Assembly: GCF_007994225.1 (NCBI RefSeq)
Contig: NZ_VLLL01000005.1
Span: 190,359-254,358 of the forward strand
Reading direction: 5' to 3'
Source: Stackebrandtia albiflava
Lineage (GTDB): Bacteria > Actinomycetota > Actinomycetes > Mycobacteriales > Micromonosporaceae
Length of the DNA stretch: 64,000 bases
Positions 7,603 to 15,666 of the stretch are shown here, piece by piece. Each line of letters starts with the position of its first letter. Position 1 is the stretch's first letter. Made by a program: the position numbers and the translations under genes. The notes below the pieces were generated by a model. The model saw only the letters and a program-made list of their open reading frames with translations. It had not been told where the DNA came from and did not search any database.

Positions 7603-7959
7603 ATGCTTCCATCGATCGATCCGCCGCCGGGGTATGAACCGCGCCTGGTCGAGATTCGGCAGATGCCCGGTTACGGCTGGCACATCCTCGGGCAGCGGTT
7701 GGGAGTTCCCGTCCTGATCACCGGCTTCGCGGGCAGTATGGCGGGGGACGACATACTCGGACGGAACATCTTCCTGGCAGCGTGGTGCTACCTGGCGGTG
7801 GTGATCCTCAGCGGACACTGGATCAGCTATCGGTTGTACCTGCGGCGGAGGGAGTCGTTTCCGGTCGTGTTGCGGGGTGGATCCCGGGTCCTCATCGGTG
7901 ATGTCTTTCGTCTCCGGATCTGGCGGCCGCGGGCGTGGCGTGCGATGGCGGGGGAGTGA
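7603..7959 (+). CDS. small membrane protein, first of a related pair
   Basis: A 118-residue protein with two membrane segments, near residues 33-55 (VPVLITGFAGSMAG...) and 57-75 (FLAAWCYLAVVILSGHWI). It ends with a basic tail containing DVFRLRIWRPRAW. The next gene ends with the closely similar DVFRLTRWRPGDW, so the two appear to be diverged duplicates. The ATG at 7603 is 17 bp after the DUF397 stop, and its own TGA overlaps the next ATG (TGATG). Function unknown. Confidence 0.72.
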   Translation: MLPSIDPPPGYEPRLVEIRQMPGYGWHILGQRLGVPVLITGFAGSMAGDDILGRNIFLAAWCYLAVVILSGHWISYRLYLRRRESFPVVLRGGSRVLIGDVFRLRIWRPRAWRAMAGE

Positions 7960-8306
7960 TGGCCCCGGCCGGTGTGCTCGTGGCGGTGCGTTGTGCGCGG
8001 GGCTATGCCCGGTTCGTCGTCGCCAACCGGGCGTATGTGGCGGGGGTGGGGGTCTACTGCCTCTCCGGGGTGTGGCTGTCCCGCGGACCCGGCGCGATCG
8101 TGTTCTTCTGTCTGTTGTTCGCGGGGGCGTTGGCGTTGGCCGGGTTCGGTTACCGGTTCGCCTACCTGGTGGCCCGGGCGACGGGTACCACCTTCCCGAG
8201 CGCGCTGGGGTGGATGTCGCGACTCGTGCGCCGAGACGTCTTCCGCTTGACCCGGTGGCGGCCCGGGGACTGGTGTGAGTCGACCGGCTCCGACCGGTCC
8301 GCCTGA
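7959..8306 (+). CDS. small membrane protein, second of a related pair
   Basis: A 115-residue protein with two hydrophobic segments (AYVAGVGVYCLSGVWL and AIVFFCLLFAGALALAGFGY) and a basic tail with DVFRLTRWRPGDW. The start MAPAGVLVAV was chosen because its ATG overlaps the previous stop by one base; a longer frame would overlap the preceding gene. Conserved tail motifs and coupled translation suggest a hetero-oligomeric membrane pair. Function unknown. Confidence 0.72.
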   Translation: MAPAGVLVAVRCARGYARFVVANRAYVAGVGVYCLSGVWLSRGPGAIVFFCLLFAGALALAGFGYRFAYLVARATGTTFPSALGWMSRLVRRDVFRLTRWRPGDWCESTGSDRSA

Positions 8307-8450
8307 AGTCGGGGACATCGCCGTCGAGGCCACCGGAATGACGTCGAAGTCGGGTGACTTCGGCCGAGGAGGATCCGACGGGGACCGGATGGATCGGATC
8401 GCCCATCGCGCCGCCGCACCCGTGGCAGCGGGCGCGACGAGACCGGCGCC

Positions 8451-9113
8451 CTACCGGCCGGCGTGGTCCTGGACTGTCTCGATGACCTCGTCCGGGCCGC
8501 TGATCGCCTCCAGGGTCAGCCCCGACGTTCCCGGCGAGTCCAGCACGGCCAACAACAGTTCCGCGACGTCGTCGCGGGGGATCTCGCCGTGTCCGGTGGA
8601 GTCGGACAGTGTGATCCTCCCGGTGCCCGGTTCGTCGGTGAGCCGCCCCGGCCGGATGATGGTCCACCGCAACGACTCCCGCTGACGCAGGTCCCGGTCG
8701 GCGGCGCCCTTGGCGCGCAGGTAGGTGGCGAACACCGGGTCCATGTCGGGGCTCGGCTCGTCGTCCGCGCCCATCGCGGAGACCATCACGTACCGGTGGA
8801 CTCCGGCGGCCACCGCCGCGTCGGCCAGCAGGATCGCGGCGTTCTTGTCCACGGTCTCCTTGCGCGCCCCGCCGCTGCCGGGTCCCGCCCCGGCGGCGAA
8901 CACCACGGCGTCGGCGCCCCGCAGGTGCTCCACGACGCCGTCCACCGACGCCGTCTCCAGGTCGCACACGACGGCCTCCGCCCCGGCCGCCTGCAGGTCG
9001 GCGCGTTGCTGCGGGTTGCGGATCAGCCCGACCGCCTCGTCGCCCCGGCCGCTGAGCAGCCGTTCCAGCCGAAGCGCGATCTTGCCATGGCCTCCCGCGA
9101 TCACGACACGCAT
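8451..9113 (-). CDS. NAD(P)-binding atypical SDR (YwnB/NmrA-like)
   Basis: A 220-residue Rossmann protein. The dinucleotide-binding loop is VIAGGHGKIALRL at residues 4-16, a GxxGxxG variant of the atypical SDR class. FAAGAG and VSAMGADDEPS correspond to later cofactor and substrate-site segments. It lacks the YxxxK pair of classical SDRs, although a Tyr-x-x-x-Lys-like YLRAKGAAD is present near residue 145. TAGGCT lies 6 nt before the ATG, so translation is probably leaderless. It is transcribed alone. Substrate unknown; such proteins often act as quinone or flavin reductases or redox sensors. Confidence 0.87.
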   Translation of the reverse strand: MRVVIAGGHGKIALRLERLLSGRGDEAVGLIRNPQQRADLQAAGAEAVVCDLETASVDGVVEHLRGADAVVFAAGAGPGSGGARKETVDKNAAILLADAAVAAGVHRYVMVSAMGADDEPSPDMDPVFATYLRAKGAADRDLRQRESLRWTIIRPGRLTDEPGTGRITLSDSTGHGEIPRDDVAELLLAVLDSPGTSGLTLEAISGPDEVIETVQDHAGR

Positions 9114-9119
9114 GGGACG

Positions 9120-9125
9120 AGCCTA
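9120..9125 (-). promoter_or_regulatory. -10 box of a leaderless promoter (SDR gene)
   Basis: TAGGCT on the minus strand is followed after 6 nt by the ATG at 9113. Confidence 0.5.
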
Positions 9126-9209
9126 TTCGGCCGCCGGAGACGCCGCACCCCTTTCCCCGATACCACCGTCGCCGCAGGGCCGGTCAGACGGAGCCATGGG
9201 CGCCCGGTG

Positions 9210-10154
9210 TCACTCGAAGAGGATGCTCAACGACTCGCGGTGGTGGATGCGGCGGATCGCCTCGGCGAACAGCGGCGCGACCGACACGGTCCGCACCAGC
9301 GGTGACCGTTCCACGGGGCTGTTCTCCACCGAGTCGGTGACGTAGAGGGCCTGGATCGCGGAGGCGTCGAGCCGTTGCATGGCCTTGCCGGTGAAGACGC
9401 CGTGGGTGACGGCCGCCCGGACCGAGCGCGCGCCCTTGTCCATGAGGCAGTCGGCGACCTCGGCGAGGGTGCCCATCGTGATGGTGAAGTCGTCGACGAT
9501 GACGGCGTTGCGGCCTTCGACCTCACCGATGAGGTCCACGACGCGGGCGTTCTCGGTGTGGTCGACGCGTTCCTTGTCGGCGATGGCCAGTGGCGCGCCG
9601 AGTCGCTTGGCGTACTGCTTGGCCTTCTTCGCGAATCCGGCGTCGGGGGACACGATCACCAGGTCGTCCAGTTGCTCGGCGGCGATGGCGTCGGTGAGGA
9701 CGGGGAGGGCGTAGAGGTCGTCGACGGGGACTCCGAAGAAACCCTGGATCTGTGGTGCGTGGAGGTCGAGGGTGACGACGCGGTCGGCTCCGGCGGCCTC
9801 GATCGACTGCGCGCACACGCGGGCGCGGATCGAGACGCGGGGTTCGTCCTTCTTGTCGCCCTTGGCGTAACTGAAGTAGGGGATCAGCACCGTCACCGAC
9901 GCCGCGGACGCCCGTTTGAGGGCGTCGATCCAGAACAGCAGTTCCATGAAGTTGTCGTTGGCGGGGAAGACGGTGGACTGCACCAGGTACACGTGCCGAC
10001 CGCGTACGTTCTGGCCGACCTTGACGAAGAGGTTGCCGTCGGAGAACTGCAACACCTCGCCCCGTCCTACCGGTACGTCGAGGATCTCGCAGATCTCCTG
10101 TGTCAACAGTGGATTCGCCGACCCACCGATGACCACCAATTCGTCGTCGCGCAT
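9210..10154 (-). CDS. ribose-phosphate pyrophosphokinase, divergent paralogue
   Basis: A 314-residue PRPP synthetase-family protein that would transfer pyrophosphate from ATP to ribose 5-phosphate. Usual landmarks are present: the N-terminal IGGSANPLL, IPYFSYAKGDKKDEPR (residues 91-106) and DLHAPQIQGFF (130-140). Two key segments are altered. The catalytic flexible loop is AKGDKKDEPRV where ARQDRKDRPRV is usual, and the PRPP loop at 220-230 is VDDFTITMGTL where VDDMIDTGGTL is usual, losing an Asp and a Gly. It therefore looks like a second, specialised paralogue and not the housekeeping enzyme, which normally follows glmU. AGGA precedes the ATG. Confidence 0.85.
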   Translation of the reverse strand: MRDDELVVIGGSANPLLTQEICEILDVPVGRGEVLQFSDGNLFVKVGQNVRGRHVYLVQSTVFPANDNFMELLFWIDALKRASAASVTVLIPYFSYAKGDKKDEPRVSIRARVCAQSIEAAGADRVVTLDLHAPQIQGFFGVPVDDLYALPVLTDAIAAEQLDDLVIVSPDAGFAKKAKQYAKRLGAPLAIADKERVDHTENARVVDLIGEVEGRNAVIVDDFTITMGTLAEVADCLMDKGARSVRAAVTHGVFTGKAMQRLDASAIQALYVTDSVENSPVERSPLVRTVSVAPLFAEAIRRIHHRESLSILFE

Positions 10155-10291
10155 CTGTTCTTCCTCAGCATCGCTCCGGCGGAAAACGGTCCGATCCTCT
10201 CATGCCGTCGCGCGGGTGACTTTCAGGTAGCTGACACTCGGACGGGTTGGTCACATCGACGTTAACGGGTGTCGTCGCAGCTCACGAGGGG

Positions 10292-10981
10292 TCACGTATC
10301 GGTGTCGTTCTGCGGCGGGACGGAGGCGCGTATCCCGTGGAGCAGTCGGCGGAGTCCCACGTCGAAGAAGTCGGCGAGCGGGTCGGAGTCGTGTGCGCGT
10401 GCGGTGTCGGCGAAGGAGCTGACCAGCGGGAACCGGTTCCTGTCCACCGCCGAATGGCCGAACCGGGGCGCGCGGCGGTGGATCTCCGGTTGGACGGCCC
10501 CCCGGACGTAGCTGCTGACGGCGAGGGCGTTCTTCATGGCGTCGGCGAGTGGCTGCCGTAGCCGTGCGAGCGCGGTGAGCTCCGCCTCCAGCCAGGCGGT
10601 CTCGTTGGGGCCGACGACACCGGGGGAGATGGCGGGATCGGTCAGCCAGGGGTGGGCGTGGAAGACGGTGCGCAGGGCGTGCGCCCAGCGGTGGAGCGCG
10701 GTGTACCAGTCGTCGCCGGTCTCGGTGTCCGGTGGCTCGCCGTAGGCGGTGTCGGCCATGAGCGCGACGAGTTCGTCCTTGCCCGGCACGTGGTGGTAGA
10801 GCGACATGACGCCGGACTCCAGTTCCTCGGCGAGGCGCTTCATGGACAGCGCCGCCAGTCCCTCCCGGTCGGCGATCCGCATCGCGGTGGTGACGATGCG
10901 GTCGAGGCTCAGTTTCGGGGGACGGCCGCGTGGTGCCGGTGCGCGGCGGCCCCACAGCAGGTCTTCCATGTCGTCCGGCAC
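10292..10981 (-). CDS. TetR-family repressor of the first DUF2306 module
   Basis: A 229-residue regulator. The helix-turn-helix is near residues 25-65 (RIVTTAMRIADREGLAALSM, then GVMSLYHHVPGKDEL), followed by a C-terminal ligand-binding domain with the conserved WLEAEL...ALAVSSYVRGAV found in the TetR_C family of tetracycline-type repressors. GTG at 10981 was chosen because GGAGGG lies 7 nt upstream; a longer frame would run through the operator. It diverges from a DUF2306 membrane gene across two palindromes at 11084-11117. A paralogue with the same arrangement lies at 11880-12560. Confidence 0.92.
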   Translation of the reverse strand: MPDDMEDLLWGRRAPAPRGRPPKLSLDRIVTTAMRIADREGLAALSMKRLAEELESGVMSLYHHVPGKDELVALMADTAYGEPPDTETGDDWYTALHRWAHALRTVFHAHPWLTDPAISPGVVGPNETAWLEAELTALARLRQPLADAMKNALAVSSYVRGAVQPEIHRRAPRFGHSAVDRNRFPLVSSFADTARAHDSDPLADFFDVGLRRLLHGIRASVPPQNDTDT

Positions 10982-11083
10982 TGCCCCGCCCTCCGGTTCT
11001 CTCGTCTCGGGAGTCAGGTTACGGGTCGCGGGGCGGACCCGGCCGACGCCTTGTCGCCGGGCTCCGAGGTCCGGCCCGATTTT

Positions 11084-11117
11084 CGTATGTCGTACGTTTA
11101 ATATCGTATGGCATACG
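11084..11117. promoter_or_regulatory. tandem TetR operator, first module
   Basis: CGTATGTCGTACG (11084-11096) and CGTATGGCATACG (11105-11117; a perfect palindrome about its central base) are separated by TTTAATAT, which contains a TAATAT -10-like box. Spacing is 21 bp centre to centre. The same 13-8-13 geometry recurs at 12628-12661. Confidence 0.75.
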
Positions 11118-11144
11118 AAAAGTGCCGATCCGATGGGAGACCTC

Positions 11145-11864
11145 ATGACACGCGCAACGCTCACCCCTCAGGGTCCGCCGCCCGTCACGGTGGAGCCGCC
11201 GGCCCGGACGCCGTGGTGGCGGCGGCCGTGGATCGTTCCACTGTGGGCGTTGTGTGGCGCCTTCCTGCTCTGGCGGACCCCCGCCTGCCTCGGCTTCACC
11301 CCCGAGGCGTCGCTCGTGGTGCTCCGCTCCCACACCCACTACCTGCTGCTGTCGGCCCACGTGGTCATGGGGACCGTCACGATGGTGTGCTGTTGTCTCC
11401 AGGTGTGGCCGTGGCTGCGCACCACCCGCCCGGCGGTTCACCGGCTCACCGGCCGTATCTACGTGATCGTGGTGGTCCCGGCGGCACTGCTCGCCCTGGT
11501 CTCCAGCGTCTTGCAGGACGTACCGGTTCCCGGCAGGATCGGGAACGCGACCTTGGCGGTCCTGTGGCTGGTGACGACCCTCGCCGGGTACCGGGCGGCC
11601 CGGCGGCGTCGGTTCGCCGAACACCGCAGATGGATGCTGCGCAGTTTCGCGCTGTGCTTCTCCATCGTGGTCAACCGGTTGTGGACGGGTGTCCTCGTCG
11701 CGGCGTTGCAGCCCGCCCTGGAGGGCTACTACGGCGGTGACGCCCAGGCGCTCTTCGTCGACGCCGGTGTCGCGGGCATCTGGATCAGTTGGGTCGTCAA
11801 CCTGCTGGTCGTCGAATGGTGGATCGAACGCGGTTCCCGGGTCCGCCGCGCCGTCGCCCGCTGA
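11145..11864 (+). CDS. DUF2306 family membrane protein, first copy
   Basis: A 239-residue integral membrane protein with about six membrane segments (e.g. PWIVPLWALCGAFLLW, YLLLSAHVVMGTVTMVCCCLQ, IYVIVVVPAALLALVSSVL, ILATLAVLWLVTTLAGY-like). Conserved His residues in RSHTHYLLLSAHV and AVHRLTGRIYV, and RRRFAEHRRWMLRSFALCFS, are typical of DUF2306. The start ATG is preceded by GGGAG 5 nt upstream; an in-frame ATG 12 nt earlier lacks this. It is probably repressed by the divergent TetR protein. The substrate or function of DUF2306 proteins is not known. Confidence 0.9.
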   Translation: MTRATLTPQGPPPVTVEPPARTPWWRRPWIVPLWALCGAFLLWRTPACLGFTPEASLVVLRSHTHYLLLSAHVVMGTVTMVCCCLQVWPWLRTTRPAVHRLTGRIYVIVVVPAALLALVSSVLQDVPVPGRIGNATLAVLWLVTTLAGYRAARRRRFAEHRRWMLRSFALCFSIVVNRLWTGVLVAALQPALEGYYGGDAQALFVDAGVAGIWISWVVNLLVVEWWIERGSRVRRAVAR

Positions 11865-11879
11865 GTCGGTGGGCGGTCG

Positions 11880-12560
11880 TCAGGCGCGCGACCGTGCCGC
11901 CTCGATCCCGTCCAACAGGCGGTCGAGCCCGAACTCGACGTAGTGCCGCAGCTCGGCCGCCTCACCGAAGTCCGGCGCCAGCACCGTCGCGGTGACGACC
12001 GGGAAGCGTTCGCGGGCGTCGGCGTACTCCAGGTGGCTGAACTCCGGCACGTGGCCGGGGACCTCCGACTGCATGGCGCCGCGGATGTAACTGCTGACCG
12101 CCAACGCGGTGCTCATCGTCGCCCCGGCGCTCAGGCCCAACGGGGCCAGCGCGCGCAGCTGCGCCTCCAACCACGCCGTCTCCCTGGGACCCACCGGCCG
12201 GGTCTCACTGGAGGCGGCCACCGCCCACGGGTGGGCGTGATACATGGCGCGCAACGCCATGGCCAGGGTGCGGGTGTCGCGCCGCCAGTCGCCGGAGTCG
12301 GTCCGCGGCGGCTCCCCGAAGGCGTTGTCGAGCATGAGGGCCACGAGTTCGGCCTTGCCGGGGATGTGCCGGTACAGCGACATGACTCCGGAGCCGAGTT
12401 GTTCGGCGAGGCGTTTCATCGACAGGGCGGCGAGTCCCTCGGCGTCGGCGACGGCGGTCGCCTCCGCGACGATGCGCTCGGTGCTCAATGTGGCCGGACG
12501 GCCGCGTGTGGGCGGAGTCCGACGGCCCCACAACAGGTCACGGCCGTCGATGGTCGCCAA
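11880..12560 (-). CDS. TetR-family repressor of the second DUF2306 module
   Basis: A 226-residue paralogue of the regulator at 10292-10981, with the same opening DLLWGRR, the helix-turn-helix segment SMKRLAEQLGSGVMSLYRHI and the C-terminal ALAVSSYIRGAM. The start is TTG at 12560, supported by AAGGAG 7 nt upstream and by alignment with the paralogue. It diverges from the second DUF2306 gene across 12628-12661. Its 3' end converges with the first DUF2306 gene, 15 bp away. Confidence 0.92.
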   Translation of the reverse strand: MATIDGRDLLWGRRTPPTRGRPATLSTERIVAEATAVADAEGLAALSMKRLAEQLGSGVMSLYRHIPGKAELVALMLDNAFGEPPRTDSGDWRRDTRTLAMALRAMYHAHPWAVAASSETRPVGPRETAWLEAQLRALAPLGLSAGATMSTALAVSSYIRGAMQSEVPGHVPEFSHLEYADARERFPVVTATVLAPDFGEAAELRHYVEFGLDRLLDGIEAARSRA

Positions 12561-12627
12561 TGGATGGCTCCTTCCGATGGGGCTGACGGTTCGGTCTGCA
12601 GGCTCGGAGGATATTGCACCGATTATG

Positions 12628-12661
12628 CGTATGCTATACGCTCTAATGCGTACGACATACC
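12628..12661. promoter_or_regulatory. tandem TetR operator, second module
   Basis: CGTATGCTATACG (12628-12640) and CGTACGACATACC (12649-12661) are separated by CTCTAATG. Sequence and 13-8-13 spacing match the operator at 11084-11117, so cross-regulation by the two TetR paralogues is possible. Confidence 0.72.
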
Positions 12662-12679
12662 CTTAAGGTTGGAGTCCAC

Positions 12680-13405
12680 ATGAACCCGGCACCCACCGTC
12701 GCCGACCGGGATCCGGGACCGCCCGGCCTCGCGGCACGCGTTCCCTGGTGGAGACGTCCCTGGATCGTGCCGCTGTGGGCCGTCACCGCGATCTTCATCG
12801 TGTGGCGCGTCCCGGACTATCTCGGCTTCACCCCGGAGAAGTCCCTTGTGGCACTGCGGTCCCACGAGCACTACCTCGTGATGTCGGCACACGTCGCCCT
12901 CGGGACGGTCGCACTGGTCTGCTGCTGCCTCCAGATGTGGCCCTGGCTGCGCCGGAACCGCCCCCGGGCACACCGGATCTCCGGGCGGATCTACGTCGCC
13001 GCCGTCATCCCCGGCAGCCTGCTCGCGCTCGCCACCAGCGTGCAGTCGATGGTGCCCGTACCCGGACGCATCGGGAACGTCATGCTGTCGCTGCTGTGGC
13101 TCGGCACCACGCTGGTCGGATTCCGGATGGCCCGCCGCCGCCGGTTCGCCGAACACCGCCGCTGGATGATCCGCAGCTTCGCGCTGTGCTTCTCCATCGT
13201 GGTCAACCGGCTGTGGACGGCGCTGTGGTTCGCGGTACTCATGCCGTTCTACCCCGCCGTCGACGTCGCGTTCTGGATGGACGTGGCGGTCGCGAGCATC
13301 TGGAGCAGCCTGCTGGTCAACGTGCTGCTCGCAGAATGGTGGATCGAACGGACCTCACGTCCCCGGCGCCCCACCGGCCCCCGACGTGACACGCCGGTCC
13401 CATGA
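12680..13405 (+). CDS. DUF2306 family membrane protein, second copy
   Basis: A 241-residue paralogue of the protein at 11145-11864, sharing PWWRRPWIVPLWA, YLGFTPEKSLVALRSHEHYL, CCCLQMWPWLRRNRPRAHRI and RRRFAEHRRWMIRSFALCFS. It has about six membrane segments. GGAG lies 5 nt before the ATG. The two TetR/DUF2306 pairs lie head to tail, so a segment of about 1.6 kb seems to have been duplicated and to have diverged. Confidence 0.9.
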   Translation: MNPAPTVADRDPGPPGLAARVPWWRRPWIVPLWAVTAIFIVWRVPDYLGFTPEKSLVALRSHEHYLVMSAHVALGTVALVCCCLQMWPWLRRNRPRAHRISGRIYVAAVIPGSLLALATSVQSMVPVPGRIGNVMLSLLWLGTTLVGFRMARRRRFAEHRRWMIRSFALCFSIVVNRLWTALWFAVLMPFYPAVDVAFWMDVAVASIWSSLLVNVLLAEWWIERTSRPRRPTGPRRDTPVP

Positions 13406-13441
13406 TCCGGGAGGATCCGGCCGGATGCTGGAATGTGCTGG

Positions 13442-13447
13442 CATACT
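13442..13447 (+). promoter_or_regulatory. -10 box for the cimA leader transcript
   Basis: CATACT is followed after 7 nt by the GTG of the leader peptide, so the leader transcript probably starts at or beside that codon. Confidence 0.45.
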
Positions 13448-13454
13448 TCGGTCC

Positions 13455-13505
13455 GTGACCCTCTCGCTGATCATTAGCGACAGGCGCGCGGCACCGCCCG
13501 GCTGA
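13455..13505 (+). CDS. cimA leader peptide (attenuator control)
   Basis: A 16-codon frame, GTG to TGA, encodes MTLSLIISDRRAAPPG. It has two Leu and two consecutive Ile codons near its start, which are end products related to the citramalate route, and is followed by a pausing-type hairpin (GCCCG GCTGA CGGGC, flanked by GGCGCG/CGCGCC) and then a strong terminator before cimA. Ribosome stalling at Leu/Ile codons could prevent terminator formation. The leader role is inferred from the layout; it matches classical branched-chain amino acid attenuators. Confidence 0.65.
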   Translation: MTLSLIISDRRAAPPG

Positions 13506-13523
13506 CGGGCACCGCCACGCGCC

Positions 13524-13554
13524 AGACCTCTCGTGTCCCACGAGGGGTCTTTTT
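13524..13554 (+). terminator. attenuator terminator upstream of cimA
   Basis: AGACCTCTCGTG pairs with CACGAGGGGTCT (12 bp with one G-T) around a TCC loop and is followed by TTTTT. It is the most canonical intrinsic terminator in the window, and it sits 39 bp before the cimA start, not after a gene. Confidence 0.8.
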
Positions 13555-13592
13555 CGTTGGTACGCCACCGATCCACTCGCAGGGAGAACCCA

Positions 13593-15173
13593 GTGACACC
13601 CGCCGAATTCCACGTCTACGACACCACGCTCCGCGACGGCGCGCAACGCGAGGGCATCAGCTACTCGGTGGCCGACAAGCTCGCCATCGCGCGGCTGCTC
13701 GACGAACTGGGCGTCGGATTCATCGAGGGCGGCTGGCCGGGAGCGCTGCCCAGCGACACCGAGTTCTTCGCGCGCGCCGCCGACGAACTACGGCTCAAGC
13801 ACGCCACGCTCGTGGCCTTCGGCGCCACCCGCAAACCCGGGACGGTCGTCACCGAGGACCCACAGGTGGCGGCGCTGCTGGACTCCCGCGCCCCCGCGTG
13901 GTGTCTGGTCGCCAAGTCCGACGTCCGGCACGTGACCCGGGCGCTGCGCACCACGCCGCAGGAGAACCTGGCGATGATCGCCGACACCGTCGGCTACGGG
14001 GTGTCGCAGGGACGCAGGGTGTTCCTCGACTGTGAACACTTCTTCGACGGCTACGCCGCCGACCCCGACTACGCCGTCGCCGTCGTCGAGACCGGCTTCG
14101 CGGCCGGCGCCGACGTCGTGGTCCTGTGCGACACCAACGGCGGCATGCTGCCCAGCGGCGTCACCCGGGTCGTGACCGAACTGCGCGCCCGGCTCGGCGG
14201 CGACCCCAGGCTCGGCATCCACTGCCAGGACGACACCGCGTGTGCGGTCGCCAACACCGTCTCGGCGGTCGAGGCCGGCGTGATGCACATCCAGGGCACC
14301 GCCAACGGCTACGGCGAACGCCCCGGCAACGCCGACCTGTTCGCGTGCCTGGGAAACCTCGCCTGCAAGCTCGGCATGGACGTCCTGCCCGGCGACGGGC
14401 TGGCACACCTCACCAGGGTGTCCCACGCCGTCGCCGAGATCGCCAACCTCGCACCCGACGCCCACCAGGCGTACGTCGGGCACGCCGCGTTCGCCCACAA
14501 GGCGGGCCTGCACGCGAGCGCGATCAAGGTGGATCCGCAGTTGTACAACCACATCGACCCCGCGCGGGTCGGCAACGACATGCGGATCCTGGTGACCGAG
14601 ATGGCCGGCCGGGCCAGCATCGAACTCAAGGCCCGCGAAATGGGCCTCGACCTGGCCGGCCATCCCGACGCCACCGGGCGCATCGTTACCCGGGTCAAGG
14701 AACTGGAGTCACGCGGCTGGTCCTTCGAGGCCGCCGACGCCTCCTTCGAACTGCTCGTCAAGGACGAACTCGCCACCGGCCTGCCCCGGCACTTCGCGCT
14801 GGACAGCTACCGGGTGATCGTGGAACACCTCGGCGACGGCACGGTCGTCAGCGAGGCCACCGTGAAGCTCCGTGTCGGGCGGCGCCGGATCATCGCCACC
14901 GCCGAGGGCAACGGCCCCGTCAACGCGCTGGACTCGGCGCTGCGGCAGGCGTTGTCGTCCCACTATCCGCAGTTGAGCGAGGTCTCGCTGGCCGACTACA
15001 AGGTCCGGATCCTGCCGGGCGGCACCGGGACCGACGCCGTCACACGGGTCCTCGTGGAGTCCACCGACGGCGCGCGGGAATGGACGACCGTCGGTGTCCA
15101 CGACAACGTCGTGGAGGCCAGTTGGCACGCCCTCGCCGACGCGCTCGTCTACCGGCTGGAACGCCGGACGTGA
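13593..15173 (+). CDS. cimA: citramalate synthase
   Basis: A 526-residue enzyme of the LeuA/HMGL superfamily that condenses acetyl-CoA and pyruvate to (R)-citramalate, the first step of the threonine-independent route to isoleucine. The catalytic start VYDTTLRDGAQREG (residues 8-21), the FLDCEHFFDGY segment and VGHAAFAHKAGLHASAI typify the CimA clade; the C-terminal 130 residues form the LeuA-type dimer/regulatory domain (feedback by Ile or Leu). The GTG at 13593 has AGGGAG upstream and is in register with the family; a longer frame would run through the attenuator. It is controlled by the leader peptide and terminator just upstream. Confidence 0.93.
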   Translation: MTPAEFHVYDTTLRDGAQREGISYSVADKLAIARLLDELGVGFIEGGWPGALPSDTEFFARAADELRLKHATLVAFGATRKPGTVVTEDPQVAALLDSRAPAWCLVAKSDVRHVTRALRTTPQENLAMIADTVGYGVSQGRRVFLDCEHFFDGYAADPDYAVAVVETGFAAGADVVVLCDTNGGMLPSGVTRVVTELRARLGGDPRLGIHCQDDTACAVANTVSAVEAGVMHIQGTANGYGERPGNADLFACLGNLACKLGMDVLPGDGLAHLTRVSHAVAEIANLAPDAHQAYVGHAAFAHKAGLHASAIKVDPQLYNHIDPARVGNDMRILVTEMAGRASIELKAREMGLDLAGHPDATGRIVTRVKELESRGWSFEAADASFELLVKDELATGLPRHFALDSYRVIVEHLGDGTVVSEATVKLRVGRRRIIATAEGNGPVNALDSALRQALSSHYPQLSEVSLADYKVRILPGGTGTDAVTRVLVESTDGAREWTTVGVHDNVVEASWHALADALVYRLERRT

Positions 15174-15220
15174 CCGTGGCGTTGGGTACCGGGCGGGCCG
15201 GTGGCGGATACGGTGGTGCG

Positions 15221-15550
15221 GTGACCGACTACGGATCCGCGCGGGTGCGCACCGCCGCGAAGCCATCCGGACAGGTGTACGCGCGCCGACGCCTGATCGC
15301 CGGACTCGTCGCCGGTGCGCTCGGACAGTTGCTCGTGGCGACCCTGCTCGGGTTCCTGCTGGCGGGCGGCCTCGCCTACGGCGTGCGGGTGATGGCCACA
15401 CTGTTCTCGGGCATGATCGCGACACCGCTGCTGTTCACCGCCGGATTCGCGTTGATGTTCAAGAACGACTCGCGGTCGTTGGGCGGCGGCGTCGTGCTCG
15501 GGGCGTTTCTCGCGTCGCTGCTGCTGGTGGTCCTCTATCTGCTGTTGTGA
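15221..15550 (+). CDS. small integral membrane protein
   Basis: A 109-residue protein with three hydrophobic segments: IAGLVAGALGQLLVATLLGFLLAG, VMATLFSGMIATPLLFTAGFALMF and GVVLGAFLASLLLVVLYLLL. There is a basic N-terminus before the first. GTG at 15221 is preceded at 6 nt by TACGGT, a leaderless-type box, so it probably has its own promoter 48 bp after cimA. No family was recognised. Confidence 0.75.
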   Translation: MTDYGSARVRTAAKPSGQVYARRRLIAGLVAGALGQLLVATLLGFLLAGGLAYGVRVMATLFSGMIATPLLFTAGFALMFKNDSRSLGGGVVLGAFLASLLLVVLYLLL

Positions 15551-15666
15551 CCACCGCCGGTCCGCCGGGGACACCGGGAGGGACGACCTCGCGCGGGCCG
15601 TAAGCTACTGACGAGTCGTGGCGGCCGTCCGGCCGCCGTCACCAGACGAACCAGGGGAGCAACACT

